A DNA stretch of 64,000 bases from Agaricus subrufescens (taxonomy: Eukaryota > Basidiomycota > Agaricomycetes > Agaricales > Agaricaceae). Position 1 is the stretch's first letter. Every line of letters begins with the position of its first letter. The DNA lies in NCBI GenBank assembly GCA_029945375.1, contig CM057060.1:3038001-3102000 (forward strand). Direction: 5' to 3'. The notes beneath the pieces were generated by a model. It was not told the origin of the DNA. It searched no databases and saw only the letters and a program-made list of their open reading frames with translations. Position numbers and translations under genes: made by a program. Of the stretch, positions 43,652-54,038 are shown piece by piece.

Positions 43652-44591
43652 AGGTAGATCTCATGCAAACTCAGCTAAATCACATGATCCGAGCGTGACA
43701 GACTGGCAATTTTTGGCTGAGAGAAAAACTCAATCGCTATAGGAAGTTGCTATTTCAATTTTTAGGCAAAAGTAAAACCATAGAGTTGTAGATAATTAGA
43801 TTCTCTACAAAATGATGGTTTTGAATTTTTGAAATATGCGGCGTAGAGGGAGCCTTTAGCTTTTTACTGGTGAGTGATCAAAAAAGGAAAGCCCCTGAAC
43901 ATGCAACCACCGTCTGGTTTTTTAACTGCGGGAGGCGCAGCAATTGTTCTATCCTTTTGAAATCATGCCTAAGAAGCCCAATAGTTGTATTAGGAACCTT
44001 GGAAAGTATGCTGTACGCCAAAAGCCTGCAAAACATGGTGCCAGACCTCAAAAACAGACTCAGATGGGTGTAAGTCAATGTAGTTCATGTCTGTATAACA
44101 ACTAAAAGTGACTTATCATTATTGAAGCATTCTAAGCTGCCCAATAGCCCTTCACTACATAGTTCTTCTACTTGTACAGACCAACTAGCAGATAGACACC
44201 AAAGTTCTCCCCTACCATCTCTCAGTAACAGCATGTTTCCACAAGCACCCGAAAACAACAATCTTCAACAAATGAATGAGCCTTGGTATACTATCAATAC
44301 AGTTTTTTAATTTTAGTATTGTGTAGATTTGCGACACGGTCCTGCCGATTTATGAATGCTTATTGTCTAGGGCTCAACGGTAGGCAGGCTGCATGGGCCA
44401 CGAAAAAATTCCGTGGACACAGAACAATTCCAACAAGTCTTTTGAAAGACTATGATGTTGAATTAAAGCAGTTGGGTGGAGAAACTGATAACTAGTAATT
44501 ACTCGAATGTCGTATTGTAGGTCGTAGGATAGGATTGGTCACAACACGTCACACATCACATGATTTGGTCGGTTTTGAAAGTGACCTACCT
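43652..44591. mobile_element. 940-bp element nested in the right TIR of 42307-44826
   Basis: Begins AGGTAGATCTC and ends GTGACCTACCT with imperfect inverted ends, flanked by TA (43650-43651, 44592-44593). The host TIR continues exactly on both sides, as shown by the intact left TIR (42530-42560). It contains remnants of coding exons. Confidence 0.8.
43965..44495 (+). pseudogene. Transposase remnant in the nested 940-bp element
   Basis: Short exon-like pieces: MPKKPNSCIRNLGKYAVRQK near 43965, a Ser/Pro-rich piece near 44130, and RSCRFMNAYCLGLNGRQAAW with KKFRGHRTIP near 44340-44430, ending at a stop at 44495. The last segment recalls the region near the termini of Tc1-like transposases in mushroom genomes. 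No DDE catalytic core is present, so the element looks like an internally deleted derivative. Family assignment is from memory of the motif and tentative. Confidence 0.4.
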
Positions 44592-44828
44592 TAGCTAATT
44601 CTGTATTTTCAATGTACAGGGACAAAACCATTCCAATGATGCTCTGACTTAAAAGGATTATCTAATGACCAATAATAACTGTACAGCCACATAACATCGC
44701 ACAACAGTAGCTTAGATACTGAGGTATATTCATAAATATCCTCAAGATTTTAAACATTTTATGTGCACTGGTATATAGCATTCTTTGCAAAGGTACAAAA
44801 CATTGGAACAGTTTTGTCCCCCACTGTA

Positions 44829-45352
44829 TAACGTGATTTGGATTTTTCCAACATAGCAGTAATACCCCAACTTTGGGATCCGGGGTAAGGGAAGGGCACA
44901 ATAAACTAGTAGATTTAGATGGTATGGAAGACATGTCATGATGTATGACGTGTAAATGAATTGTATGGCTTGACAGTTGAATATTTCGAGATAATAAGAG
45001 ACTCTAAGTATCTAAATCTGTCACATTTAAGCAAAATGAAGTAAAATGATGCTAATAGTCTGGTACATGATACAGTATGTTATGGGGAACTGTGTACATT
45101 AAATAGGATAAAGAGTCTAAGATATAGCTAATATTGCTTCTGATACTCGTACTTTTAGGATACATTAGCATATATGTTATGTATAATTATACATAATTTA
45201 GTGTAATACACTCAGGGAACATAGTTCTCAATAAGTCGCTAGTTTAAAATTATTCATTTTTAGCTGAACAGGCCAACTTAGCAGATTTAGCCTACTGGTA
45301 CACTTATTATCCTAATTCAACATATCTTACGCTTCAATATGTATTATTTCAG
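44829..45352. other. AT-rich spacer, no gene recognised
   Basis: No coding exon, LTR, TIR or RNA gene recognised. The right end leads into the TenA relic. Confidence 0.4.
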
Positions 45353-45910
45353 ATCTCCAGATTTCCTGATGGAATCAAAACTAGACTCTACATATTTCTG
45401 TCAAACATTTGGTATCACACCAGAAGAACATGAACAGATGCCATAATCACCTGCTATGACAGCATATGGTAAATATATAATTGGCATTGGACCTCAAGGG
45501 GTGTTATCTATAAGGTAGTCTTGCAAACGTCAAATCCACCCAAGGTTGTGTGATTGCATAGGTGATGCAACAAAATTGTTAATGGCGCTGCTTGCTTGTT
45601 TACTAGGAACCGGAGAGGTTGGATTATGGCTGAGAAAGGAAGCATCCATTGAAAGGTCATGAGTTGTGCTGGAGAATGATCCTCACAAGACATGGATGGT
45701 CGTTTATTTGGTTGAGCATTATCAACAAGCAGTAAAAGGCGGGCCAGGTGGGTTCAAAACAAGAGAGATGGGGTATTTCATAGATGCAATTGAAACAAGG
45801 TTGTTGGATGACTCTCCATCCCCGGCCAGACTTGAGGGGTGGAAAACAATTTGGGAGAGATGCACGTTGTCAAAGAAGGGCTTGTGGGACACGGCTATGG
45901 AAATGCCTAG
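45353..45910 (+). pseudogene. THI20 TenA-domain pseudogene
   Basis: Aligns to THI20 exons 7-9 and their introns (6775-7357), with the stop codon in the equivalent place. Disabling changes include an in-frame TAA in the exon-7 equivalent (about 45444) and a TGA in the exon-8 equivalent (about 45660). The catalytic motif reads LLACLLGTGEVG, so the conserved Tyr is lost. The kinase half is missing. Introns are retained. It points tail-to-tail at the NTH1 gene at 46606-47987. Confidence 0.85.
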
Positions 45911-46513
45911 AAGTATTGTACCACTTGACATCAAACCCTCTACCTCCATCTGACGGCTGTTTGTCTGCTGTGTAAGTATCAATTCTCTGTTGTCAAAGTG
46001 TTGCCAAATCGTAATCATGAATATACATAGACGGGAAGCATGAATACAATGCAAGGACTATCGTTACACCACCTAGAAGAAGAGGAAGACTTAGCCATTA
46101 GCAACTCGCCTATTGACCAAGATCCTACGGTACGGGTGGAACCTATGACAAAGGAAAAAGGTGGTGGGAACATTCTCGGACATTCAGATTGAGCAACACA
46201 TAATGTACGCACTATGTATTCATGCAATATTCATGATTAAATTTTTACTGATGTCAAATCAGGAGTCAATTACATCATCCGTCACACTTCACCAGTCAGG
46301 CGATATGAACGAGCCAACGGTTTGGACCTTATGGCTGTTACGTGGTCTTTCAGACTATATATTAACTCTAGGTAAACCTAGTCAGTAGTCCAATATATGC
46401 GAGGAGGATCCCCGTCACACATGTGACATGGTGCATCAACGGCTGCCAACCATGTCACAAACCGATTGACATCAAACTCCTTATCTCCATTTGACAGCTG
46501 ATTGACCGCCGTG
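45911..46513. mobile_element. PIF/Harbinger-like MITE split by a small inversion
   Basis: The right half (about 46242-46513) matches the intact MITE at 48151-48497. The left TIR lies inverted at 45914-45972, and between them 46010-46250 is the THI20 3' flank in inverted orientation. With 45911-46241 read in reverse, the MITE regains its TIR order and flanking TTA duplications on both sides. Confidence 0.7.
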
Positions 46514-46605
46514 TTAACAAACTAAGTACATATCTCGGCTCGGCAGGCTGGTGACCCTCTCTGACTGTCTGTTGCCGCATCACCTAAATGCAAGCGCGGC
46601 TAGGA

Positions 46606-47987
46606 TTATGTCTCCTTCTTGAGCTTTGTTGTGGGAAGGTCCCCGTCCTCTTCCTCCTTGGTTGTAGGTTCAACCTGAATCATGGCCTCCAGATCCATGG
46701 GTGGATTGGGGCACTTGACCTCTTCCTCTAACTCCACCTTGACCTTCGCTGGTGAACCGAGGACGACGGCCTTGCGCTTGGTCGATCTGACGGCCTTTTG
46801 TGCACTCGGGCATAGTGCCTTTTGAGAAAGGTCACACATATCACAGCGTGGACCGACAGGGAGGCAAAGCATCTAATAAATATGTCAGACATTGATGGAT
46901 TACGACCATCACGGTACTCACCTGGCCAAAGCCAACAAGCATATGATTGATCTCGCGATGAAACTCAGAGGGAAGCCAGGACTGAAGGTTTAGCCTAGAC
47001 GATTATCAGACTTATCGAAGAAGCAGAAATCGTGTAACGACGGACCTCGTCTCTTCTGGGTTCTTGGTCGGCTTTTGGTGCCATCCCAAGCGGTTTGTTA
47101 TTCTATGAACATGGACATCTACCCCGATACCATGGTTCCTGACAGACAAGATTGAGTGATACGATACAGAGATACGGTGAAACATACAAGTCCCATGCAA
47201 CCTGGAGTGCCAAAAAGGCCATCTTGGGACCTACTCCTGGTAAAGAACAAAGTTCGTCGACGGTTTTAGGGACGTCAGAGTTGAAATCGTCGCGCAGCAT
47301 TTGTGCTGCTCGTTTGATGTATCTGTATAGATGTAAGTCAGCAGGATTTTGACAGCAAAGTGCTAACATTACCCAGTCTTCCGCCGCCAGAATCCGACTT
47401 TGTTTATGGCCTCAGAAACAACAGACTCGTCTGCTGCGATGATGGCGTCTACAGACAACGCTCCACCGACAGCAGCTCTGAGCTTCGCTACAGCGGCGTC
47501 CGTCACCTCATCCTTGGTCTGTGACGAGAGCATCAGAGAGACAAGTGTGGAGAATCTTCTATTCTTGGTCGAGTGAACGTCTGGCGTATACTAGTATCGA
47601 GTGGGGACGAACCTTTGGGTCGCTTTCCTTGTGTTGTGCCTGATCGCAGCCCATCTTGTCAACAGGTGCTGTCATGCGGGACCGCATCTCCTTGATTGTA
47701 TCGTACACTTCTCTCCAGTTCTCTGGTGCTGGATGTGGATTAGCCAAAGCTTGTGGTATTGGCTTGGGTTTCCTTGGTGATTTCTCTCTCCTGACGACCT
47801 TTCTCGGGGCCGAGGCATCAGTCTTTTGTCGTTTCCTCGGAGAATGTCCATCCGTATCGTTCTCCTGACTGAGGTCGGACAAATCGCTAACAGGCTCATA
47901 AAGCGTAACATTGGCGTTGTACGTGCTCTGACGCGTCTTGAAGCTCATAGAACGCGTCGTCCGCGTTATTCGGGAGCTGCTGGCCAT
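46606..47987 (-). CDS. NTH1: Endonuclease III homologue, copy 1
   Basis: Bifunctional DNA glycosylase/AP lyase of base-excision repair, removing oxidised pyrimidines. The ATG is at 47987 ([13 protein letters not shown]) and the stop at 46606. Several short introns separate the exons. Motifs in order: a basic N-terminus; [45 protein letters not shown]; the helix-hairpin-helix [17 protein letters not shown] with the catalytic Lys; [15 protein letters not shown] with the catalytic Asp; [19 protein letters not shown]; and the Fe-S loop [19 protein letters not shown] (C-x6-C-x2-C-x7-C). A long acidic/basic C-terminal tail follows (to KLKKET). No disabling change was seen. A paralogue lies at 54039-55317, and relics at 3595, 19255 and 58431. 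Confidence 0.92.
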
Positions 47988-48150
47988 GGGGATAAAGACA
48001 CAAATAGTGGGATCACGTCATCAACTATGTTCACGCACGTGACTAAAAAGTTTTTCCGATAAGTCTCCAAATTCGCCATGAATCGAGAAAAAATTATTGC
48101 AACACTGAAAAAAAATCATGTTGACTGTTGACGTGAACATAAGGTCGTAA
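47988..48150. other. NTH1 copy 1 upstream region
   Basis: Short 5' flank of the NTH1 gene, cut off by the MITE at 48151. It carries a CACGTGAC-type word near 48035. No feature could be assigned. Confidence 0.35.
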
Positions 48151-48497
48151 CACGGCGGACAAACAGTTGTCAAATGGAGGTAGCGGGTTTGATGTCAAGT
48201 GGTACAATACTGATGCGTCAAATCAGGAGTCAATTACCTCATCTGTCACGCTTCACAAATCGAGTGATATGAATGAGCCAATGTAGGGGCCTTATGGCTG
48301 TTACAAGGACTTCCAGATACGATACATGCACTGATACCTGTTGTCTTTCCTATACTAACTCTAGGTAAGTAGTCTAATATATGCTAGGAGGATCCACGTC
48401 ACACCTGTGACATGACGCATCAACGGTTGCCGACGATCTGACAAACCGCTTGACATCAAACCCCTTATCTCCATTTGACAGCTAATTGTCCGCCGTG
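48151..48497. mobile_element. 347-bp PIF/Harbinger-like MITE
   Basis: TIRs of about 48 bp begin CACGGCGGACAA and contain GTCAAATGGAG. The element is flanked by TAA (48148-48150, 48498-48500), the 3-bp TWA duplication typical of PIF/Harbinger. It has no coding capacity. Confidence 0.85.
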
Positions 48498-48534
48498 TAA
48501 GGATACAGTATTTCTCATTGGCGCCACCCTGCCG

Positions 48535-48940
48535 GTGACACAGCGGGCAAAGTGCTGTCAAGTCTGTGCTGGCAAATGGGTTGTCAGGCGACCAGCCCAC
48601 CACTTGACCTTTCTCGCGAATTATTGATCCCACTCCGGAGCTTTAATAACCGTTTACGTGAGGCCAATGATTGTGAGGGGGATGCCGCGGTTAGATAAGG
48701 ATATGTTCTCCATGTTGCAGCGCCTCGATTGGGAGGCTACCCATACCCAATCACGCGCCTGTCAGATGCTATATAATCTAAGCCGCGGAAACTGAGACCC
48801 GACAAGGCCTCGCGATCATTGGATAGCACATAATTATGTAGATTTACAGGGGTTTGAGAATTTTCGCGAGTCAAGTGGTGGGCTGGTCACTTGACAACCC
48901 ATTTGCCAGCACAGACTTGACAGCACTTTGCCCGTCGTGT
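48535..48940. mobile_element. Second MITE with about 64-bp TIRs
   Basis: Inverted repeats 48544-48607 and 48870-48934 begin CGGGCAAAGTGCTGTCAAGT, with a few mismatches. About 260 bp of unique sequence lies between, including a TATATAAT run at about 48771. The target duplication is not clear. It lies directly beside the preceding MITE, upstream of the MFS gene. Confidence 0.7.
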
Positions 48941-49537
48941 GATGGCCTTGTGCTCGCCTTGTGGTATGGTGAGGGTCATTATCAGCCCATGGAATAAGTT
49001 GTTTCAGTCTTCTCAACGCAAGGTATTGTCTTCTACCATTCAACGATCCACCCCCAACACCGACGTGGGAACACGGTGCGATAGGCATATTGCCTGTACA
49101 AAATTGAGTGGAACCGGACATCAGATTTTGCATTTTGGAAGTCGACGGTTCTTGCATAATTACTCCCATCATCTTCGTCACCCGAGCGTCACCCGGCTCG
49201 ATGGCTAGTACATTTACCCCATGTTGCCCCACGGCGCCCCACGTTACCACACCGGATCTGATCAGCCTTCTATTCAGTTCTTGCAGACTTGCTGGCGCGA
49301 CGAGCTAGGGGTGAGAGCCCATGAGCGCGACTTAAGCGATTGTAGACGGGCTGCGGCCCGCGCCGGTGCATCCTAAACAGAGGGCCATATGATGTTTGAA
49401 TGGAGGTCTTTCACCTTAATGCCGGACTTGGTCCGGAAGTCTTCGCCTGCTAATTATAGAACGACATATATCATGCACAAGGCACCCTTCTTCCGTAGAT
49501 CATCTTACCCATTTTCAACTCTCCCATTTCCCACCTG
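48941..49537. other. Upstream region of the MFS transporter gene
   Basis: No coding exon recognised. The last 100 bp is pyrimidine-rich (CTTACCCATTTTCAACTCTC), typical of a fungal 5' leader, before the ATG at 49538. Confidence 0.45.
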
Positions 49538-51767
49538 ATGAGCTTGAAAAAGTCAGACGTCTATGAAAGTGTCGACCATGGAGGAGATGGCGGGGGCAGC
49601 ACCAAGGTTAGCCAAACCAAAGAGAAACGGCCTTACTTTGGTATGACGGGCACGTCGCTCAATGTCTGGGTGACCATTGCCTGCACGGCCGGAATGACGC
49701 TTTTTGGTGAGTGTCGCACATATATTTCTTATGGTATTCTCATCGGAGATCACATCCTAGGTTATGATCAAGGGGTGTTTGGTGGAATCATCGTTACACA
49801 GGACTTCCTCGATGCCATGGGAAACCCTGACGCAAATCTCCAAGGCACTATCGTATCGTTGTACGACATAGGCTGGTAATGCATCATGATCCTTCATTTC
49901 CTGGCAATCAAACTTACGAACATGTGATATCTAGCTTTTTTGGTGCTATTTTAACCATGGCGTTTGGTATGCGCTTCTGGCAAGGCGATTTGTGATAATT
50001 GACCCTTTCCAGGTGAATATTTGGGGAGAAAAAGATCTTATATTATTGGAGTTATTATCATGTCCATCGGTGCAATTCTGCAAACTTCGGCTTTCTCTGT
50101 TGCGCAGATGATCGTAGCCAGACTCGTTACTGGTAAGCATTCACACTGCCACTTCATCACTGAAACTTAATATCTGTTGTACAAAGGTGTTGGGAACGGG
50201 TTCGTCTTCGATCCAAACCTCTATTTATCTGAAAATCTCAAGTTCGGATTATTTTAGAATCAATACCTCCACATCGCCAGTCTGGCAGAGTGAGACTTCG
50301 AAACCATCATGGAGAGGGAGGCTCGTCGTGCTTGCTATGATGTCCGTAAATCCTTGTTTGTTAACACTCTGACTATTGACTTGTTTTAGCTTGAACATTG
50401 CAGGGTTTTCTCTAAGCAATTGGGTCACCTACGGCTTTAGCTTCACTAGCGGTAGCCTCGCGTGGCGATTCCCTATTGCGTTCCAACTTATTTTCTCAAT
50501 CATTCTCATCTCCACTGTACCATGGCTCCCCGAAAGTCCTCGCTGGCTTCTTGCTCATGGCTATGAGGAAGAAGGTGTTGATGTTTTGGTTGCTTTGGAA
50601 GGCGATGGGGTGACTGCGAATGACGAAAGCATTTTAATTCAAAGAGATGAGATTTTAGAGGCAATCAGAATTGAAAGGGAATCTGCACCGAGCTGGAGGG
50701 ATATGTTGAAAGGAAAGACCGGAAATACTGGAATGGTAAAGCGATTGATCTTGGGAGCAGGTCTGTCAAGCTATTACATAAAATTATACCCGAGATGACG
50801 ACTGACGTACCCTGGTAGGCACACAATGGATGCAACAACTGGTTGGAATCAACGTAACCAGCTATTAGTGAGTCAATCAATATTTATACTACCTCGTCGT
50901 TAACGCTGGTATCCTAGCTTACCACTCGTTCTTCAAAACTCTGTGGGGCTCTCAAACAGGCTCTCTCGCCTCTTAGCGGCGTGCAATTCTGTCTCATACC
51001 TTTTATTCTCTTTCCTTGGCCTCATCCTCATTGAAACAGCTGGTCGTCGAAAACTCATGATGTGGGGATCCGCCGGACAATGTGTTTGTTACATTGTGAT
51101 CACTGGTCTACTTTCCAAAGCAGGCGATCCTGTCTCTGGTTCAAAATTCGGAGCGGGCGCGACTGCATTCTTCTTCTTATATTATGTGTTCTTTGGTATC
51201 TGCTGGCAGGTCCGTCCAAATGGGTTCTATTCCTAGAAATACCCCTCTTAACCATCATTTGATAGGGCGTTCCTTGGTTATACCCAACTGAGATTAACAG
51301 CCTTTCTATGAGGACCAAAGGTGCCGCCTTGGCAACTGCATCAAATTGGTAGGTTTGACTTCTTGATTATCAATACTTATTCTCATTTGCGGTTCCTCTT
51401 TAAGGATCTCGAACTATATAGTAGTGCAGATTACACCTACTGGGATTGCAAATATTGGTTGGAAGTTTTATATCATTTGGGCTGTCTTCAATTTCGTCTT
51501 TGTTCCAGTATGTCCCAGAGCTTATCTCCATGAACGTATCATCCTCTGACCAAAATAATCTTGCTTCACTAGCTTATATGGATATTCTATCCCGAGACCA
51601 CCAACCGCCACCTGGAAGATATCGATATACTCTACCGCGATAATAAGGACATGGTTTTCGTTTTCACTAATAAGGAGGCGATACAGATCGAGAGGCCTGA
51701 AAGGTTCATCCATACGGATGAAGAGCGATTAAAGAAAAGTCATGAACCACGCACACGACCCGTATGA
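49538..51767 (+). CDS. Sugar-porter family MFS transporter
   Basis: Plasma-membrane proton/sugar symporter of the fungal hexose/pentose transporter type; the substrate cannot be read from sequence. About ten exons with GT-AG introns join in frame from the ATG at 49538 to the TGA at 51765-51767. Family motifs: YDQGVFGG in TM1; EYLGRKK after TM2; VARLVTG then GVGNGINTSTSPVWQSE; PWLPESPRWLLAHG before the long central loop; TQWMQQLVGIN after it; ETAGRRKLM; GICWQGVPWLYPTEI; MRTKGAALATASNW; and YPETTNRHLEDID at the end of TM12. Many hydrophobic segments match the 12-TM layout. No disruption was seen. Two MITEs lie upstream and could affect its promoter. Confidence 0.9.
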
Positions 51768-51909
51768 TAACCTTAGTCTGTAGTTGATATTCCTCGAAAT
51801 GTTGTAAAAGAGTTTGCATCCTTTCCGCTCGCTCCTGAACCGGGCCGACCCCTAGTATCACGTGATTACACACGACTCCAACGTGGTACACGGCGGTGAG
51901 TGCTTCTGC

Positions 51910-52875
51910 ATGCCCCATCTCCTCTGTACAATCTGCGACGAGACATATACACCCGATGGATTCCTAGTGCAACGTTGTGGTGCGATGCTGTCGATTTGAC
52001 CAAGGTCTCGGTTGCTAAATGGCACTTTCATCATCACTAGGACACGTCTTCTGCAAGCACTGTATATCCCGCCTCAGCAATAGACAAACTTCTGAGGCAG
52101 TATCCTGTCCAACATGTCGGACTGCATGGGGCTCACGGGCACCGTTCCGACTCTATCTAGATTTTCCGATATCATCGACGTCTGCTCGGCTCTACAGCCG
52201 TCTTGAGAGTATGGGCGAAGACACATCACCTGTTTTCGTAGACAAGACTAGTGACATTATGAAAAAGTTTGTTGAGGGATCGGAATCGACCTCTGATACA
52301 GTACGTCTTTGGGTCAAGCCATGATCTACATGGTATTGATGTTCCTTCATGTAGGCAGCACTTGTTAATGCTGCTGAACGTCTAGAGAAGCGCGTCATAC
52401 CATTATTTTCAGATCTGGAACGCGTTCGAGATGAAAATTCATTATTGCACCAACAATTAGCTGCTTGCCAATTGGAGATACAATCTAAAGAAGGCTTGGA
52501 GGCGAAGATTGAACAAATGAATCATACGATGATGGAACAAAATCAAACACTTCTTTCAGTCGGAGATGAACTTGCGCGCGAAAAAAAGAAGAGAATTTCT
52601 GAAGAGAAAGCTAATCATCGTCTTGTTCATTTGCTTCGGAAAAAACAAGATAGAATGAAGATCAAGGAGCAGGAAATAGAAAACCTTAAGTCCGCACTCG
52701 AGGAGCATGACAAGCAGGTTTGTATTTTTGTTTTTGTAATGTTGCCAGGCTCTTGACGTATGTGTTTACTTAGCTGCATTTACAAAAGCGCAAACTCCGA
52801 GTGCTTGCCGGACGTTTGAAACATGCTTCGGTAACACAGGATGCTGATGACTCTCTTGATGTTGAGCCCCAGTGA
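51910..52875 (+). CDS. RING-finger and coiled-coil protein, probable E3 ubiquitin ligase
   Basis: Four exons. The first two (51910-51979 and 52041 on) join to form the RING: LLCTICDETY, then QRCGHVFCKHCI, then SCPTCRTAW. This is C-x2-C...C-x-H-x2-C-x2-C...C-x2-C, i.e. C3HC4. The ORF from 52019 alone starts inside the intron and would miss the first two cysteines, so I chose 51910. The middle exon encodes a long charged heptad-rich region (about 52370-52715, e.g. LVHLLRKKQDRMKIKEQEIE), a probable coiled coil for dimerisation. The last short exon ends at 52875. The start lies about 140 bp behind the MFS stop on the same strand. The substrate is unknown. Confidence 0.75.
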
Positions 52876-54038
52876 AGAGTTTCTCCTCTGGGATCGGGTG
52901 TAATCGGCCAGGAGCTGACAAATCGAGGAGAGGCGAGGCTACAATAAACATGTACTTATAGAAGATTTTTCGTCGACTGTATTATCCTCACTCCCTCTAT
53001 TGTATGCTAGACACTATGCTAGATGAATGCAAGAGTATGGGAAACATCTGTTCCATCTCAAATATAGCCTTATCGATAACCAGCTATTGGATATGTGTTG
53101 GCCGGTGCATGATTGACGTTGATGGCACACGATTGGGGAAGAAACAGACAGTTGATTTAACAATAACAATATACTCTTATCAGTCCTGGTATCTTATTCT
53201 ATCGTATCCTGTGCTCGTGATGCCAATAAGTTAAGTTGTGAGCGAGCAGGGATCGTCATTGAAGAAATAAACAAAAGTCTCAGCGTCAACGAAGTCGAAG
53301 TTGACCACTACATTTATTCACCTGAAGAAATAAACAAAAGTCTAACTACGAGTCAGGATAACTACAACACCTTGCAACATGTAACTACTCACCTCAGCGT
53401 GCAGTCTCGTTGACGCTGAGGTGAAAATTGTCGGTGGCTGAAAAGATAAATACTCGGCGAAGAACGGCATAAGAAAAAAACTGTACAGGAATGAAGACAG
53501 AACTGTATAGTAATAGGAGTAAGGTTTCTGGTATAGACGAAAGGTGAAAAGTGAAATGGAGCGAATACGAAAATAGAGTCATAGATAAAAACTTAACGAT
53601 GGTGTCGAAGTACACTCAACAGGCCCTTTGCGTAAGTGATCAAATCATTACCCGTTTCGAGCGTCTTGTTGATGTATATCTACCAGCGGAGGAGGTTCTC
53701 CACGCATTGGATGCTGCGTGGTTGGGAGTTCAACCTTCCGCGGTACAGTATTTCTCTTAGACCCTTCAGGTCGTGCACTTCTTTCCCATTTCCGAACACA
53801 GCGAGGCCACTCTTTCAACATTTGGTATATGTTATTTTAAGCAACTAGAAAAGTGCGGGCTCAAGACTGTTTCCTGAGTAGAATAAGTCCACTGTAACAG
53901 ACAATTACACAATTCAGAAATTCAACTTGGCTCGAGAGTGGCTATGTGTCAGAAAATACTATCATTGGAAAGCAAGACAAGAATGACAAATGAATGATAG
54001 GGGAGATGAGCGCTAGGTAGAAAGATGAAGATGATATT
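52876..54038. other. Intergenic with short direct and inverted repeats
   Basis: GAAGAAATAAACAAAAGTCT occurs twice (about 53262 and 53324). CACCTCAGCGT/ACGCTGAGGTG form an 11-bp perfect hairpin at 53390-53423, and the same GCGTCAACGA words recur inverted at 53279-53292. A 53-codon frame from 53599 has no recognisable family. Nothing else could be assigned. Confidence 0.45.

Larger units (their letters stand above)
42307..44826. mobile_element. Second Tc1/mariner-like long-TIR element, with nested insertion
   Basis: Ends begin CAGTGGGGGACAAAACTG and are flanked by TA (42305-42306, 44827-44828). TIRs are about 360 bp. Without the nested 940-bp element and its extra TA it would be 1578 bp, almost the same length as the neighbour at 40606-42182, but with different sequence. 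An inverted internal copy of the end motif occurs at about 42494-42517. The interior is AT-rich and non-coding. Confidence 0.85.

Noticed and set aside
48834..49250. 138-codon minus-strand ORF upstream of the MFS gene
   Set aside because: Spans the right TIR of a MITE and has no family motif. Probably a chance frame.
53599..53760. Small ORF MVSKYTQQALCVSDQIITR...
   Set aside because: Plausible composition but only 53 codons, no homologue recognised, and the sole possible intron after it would be about 29 nt, too short.
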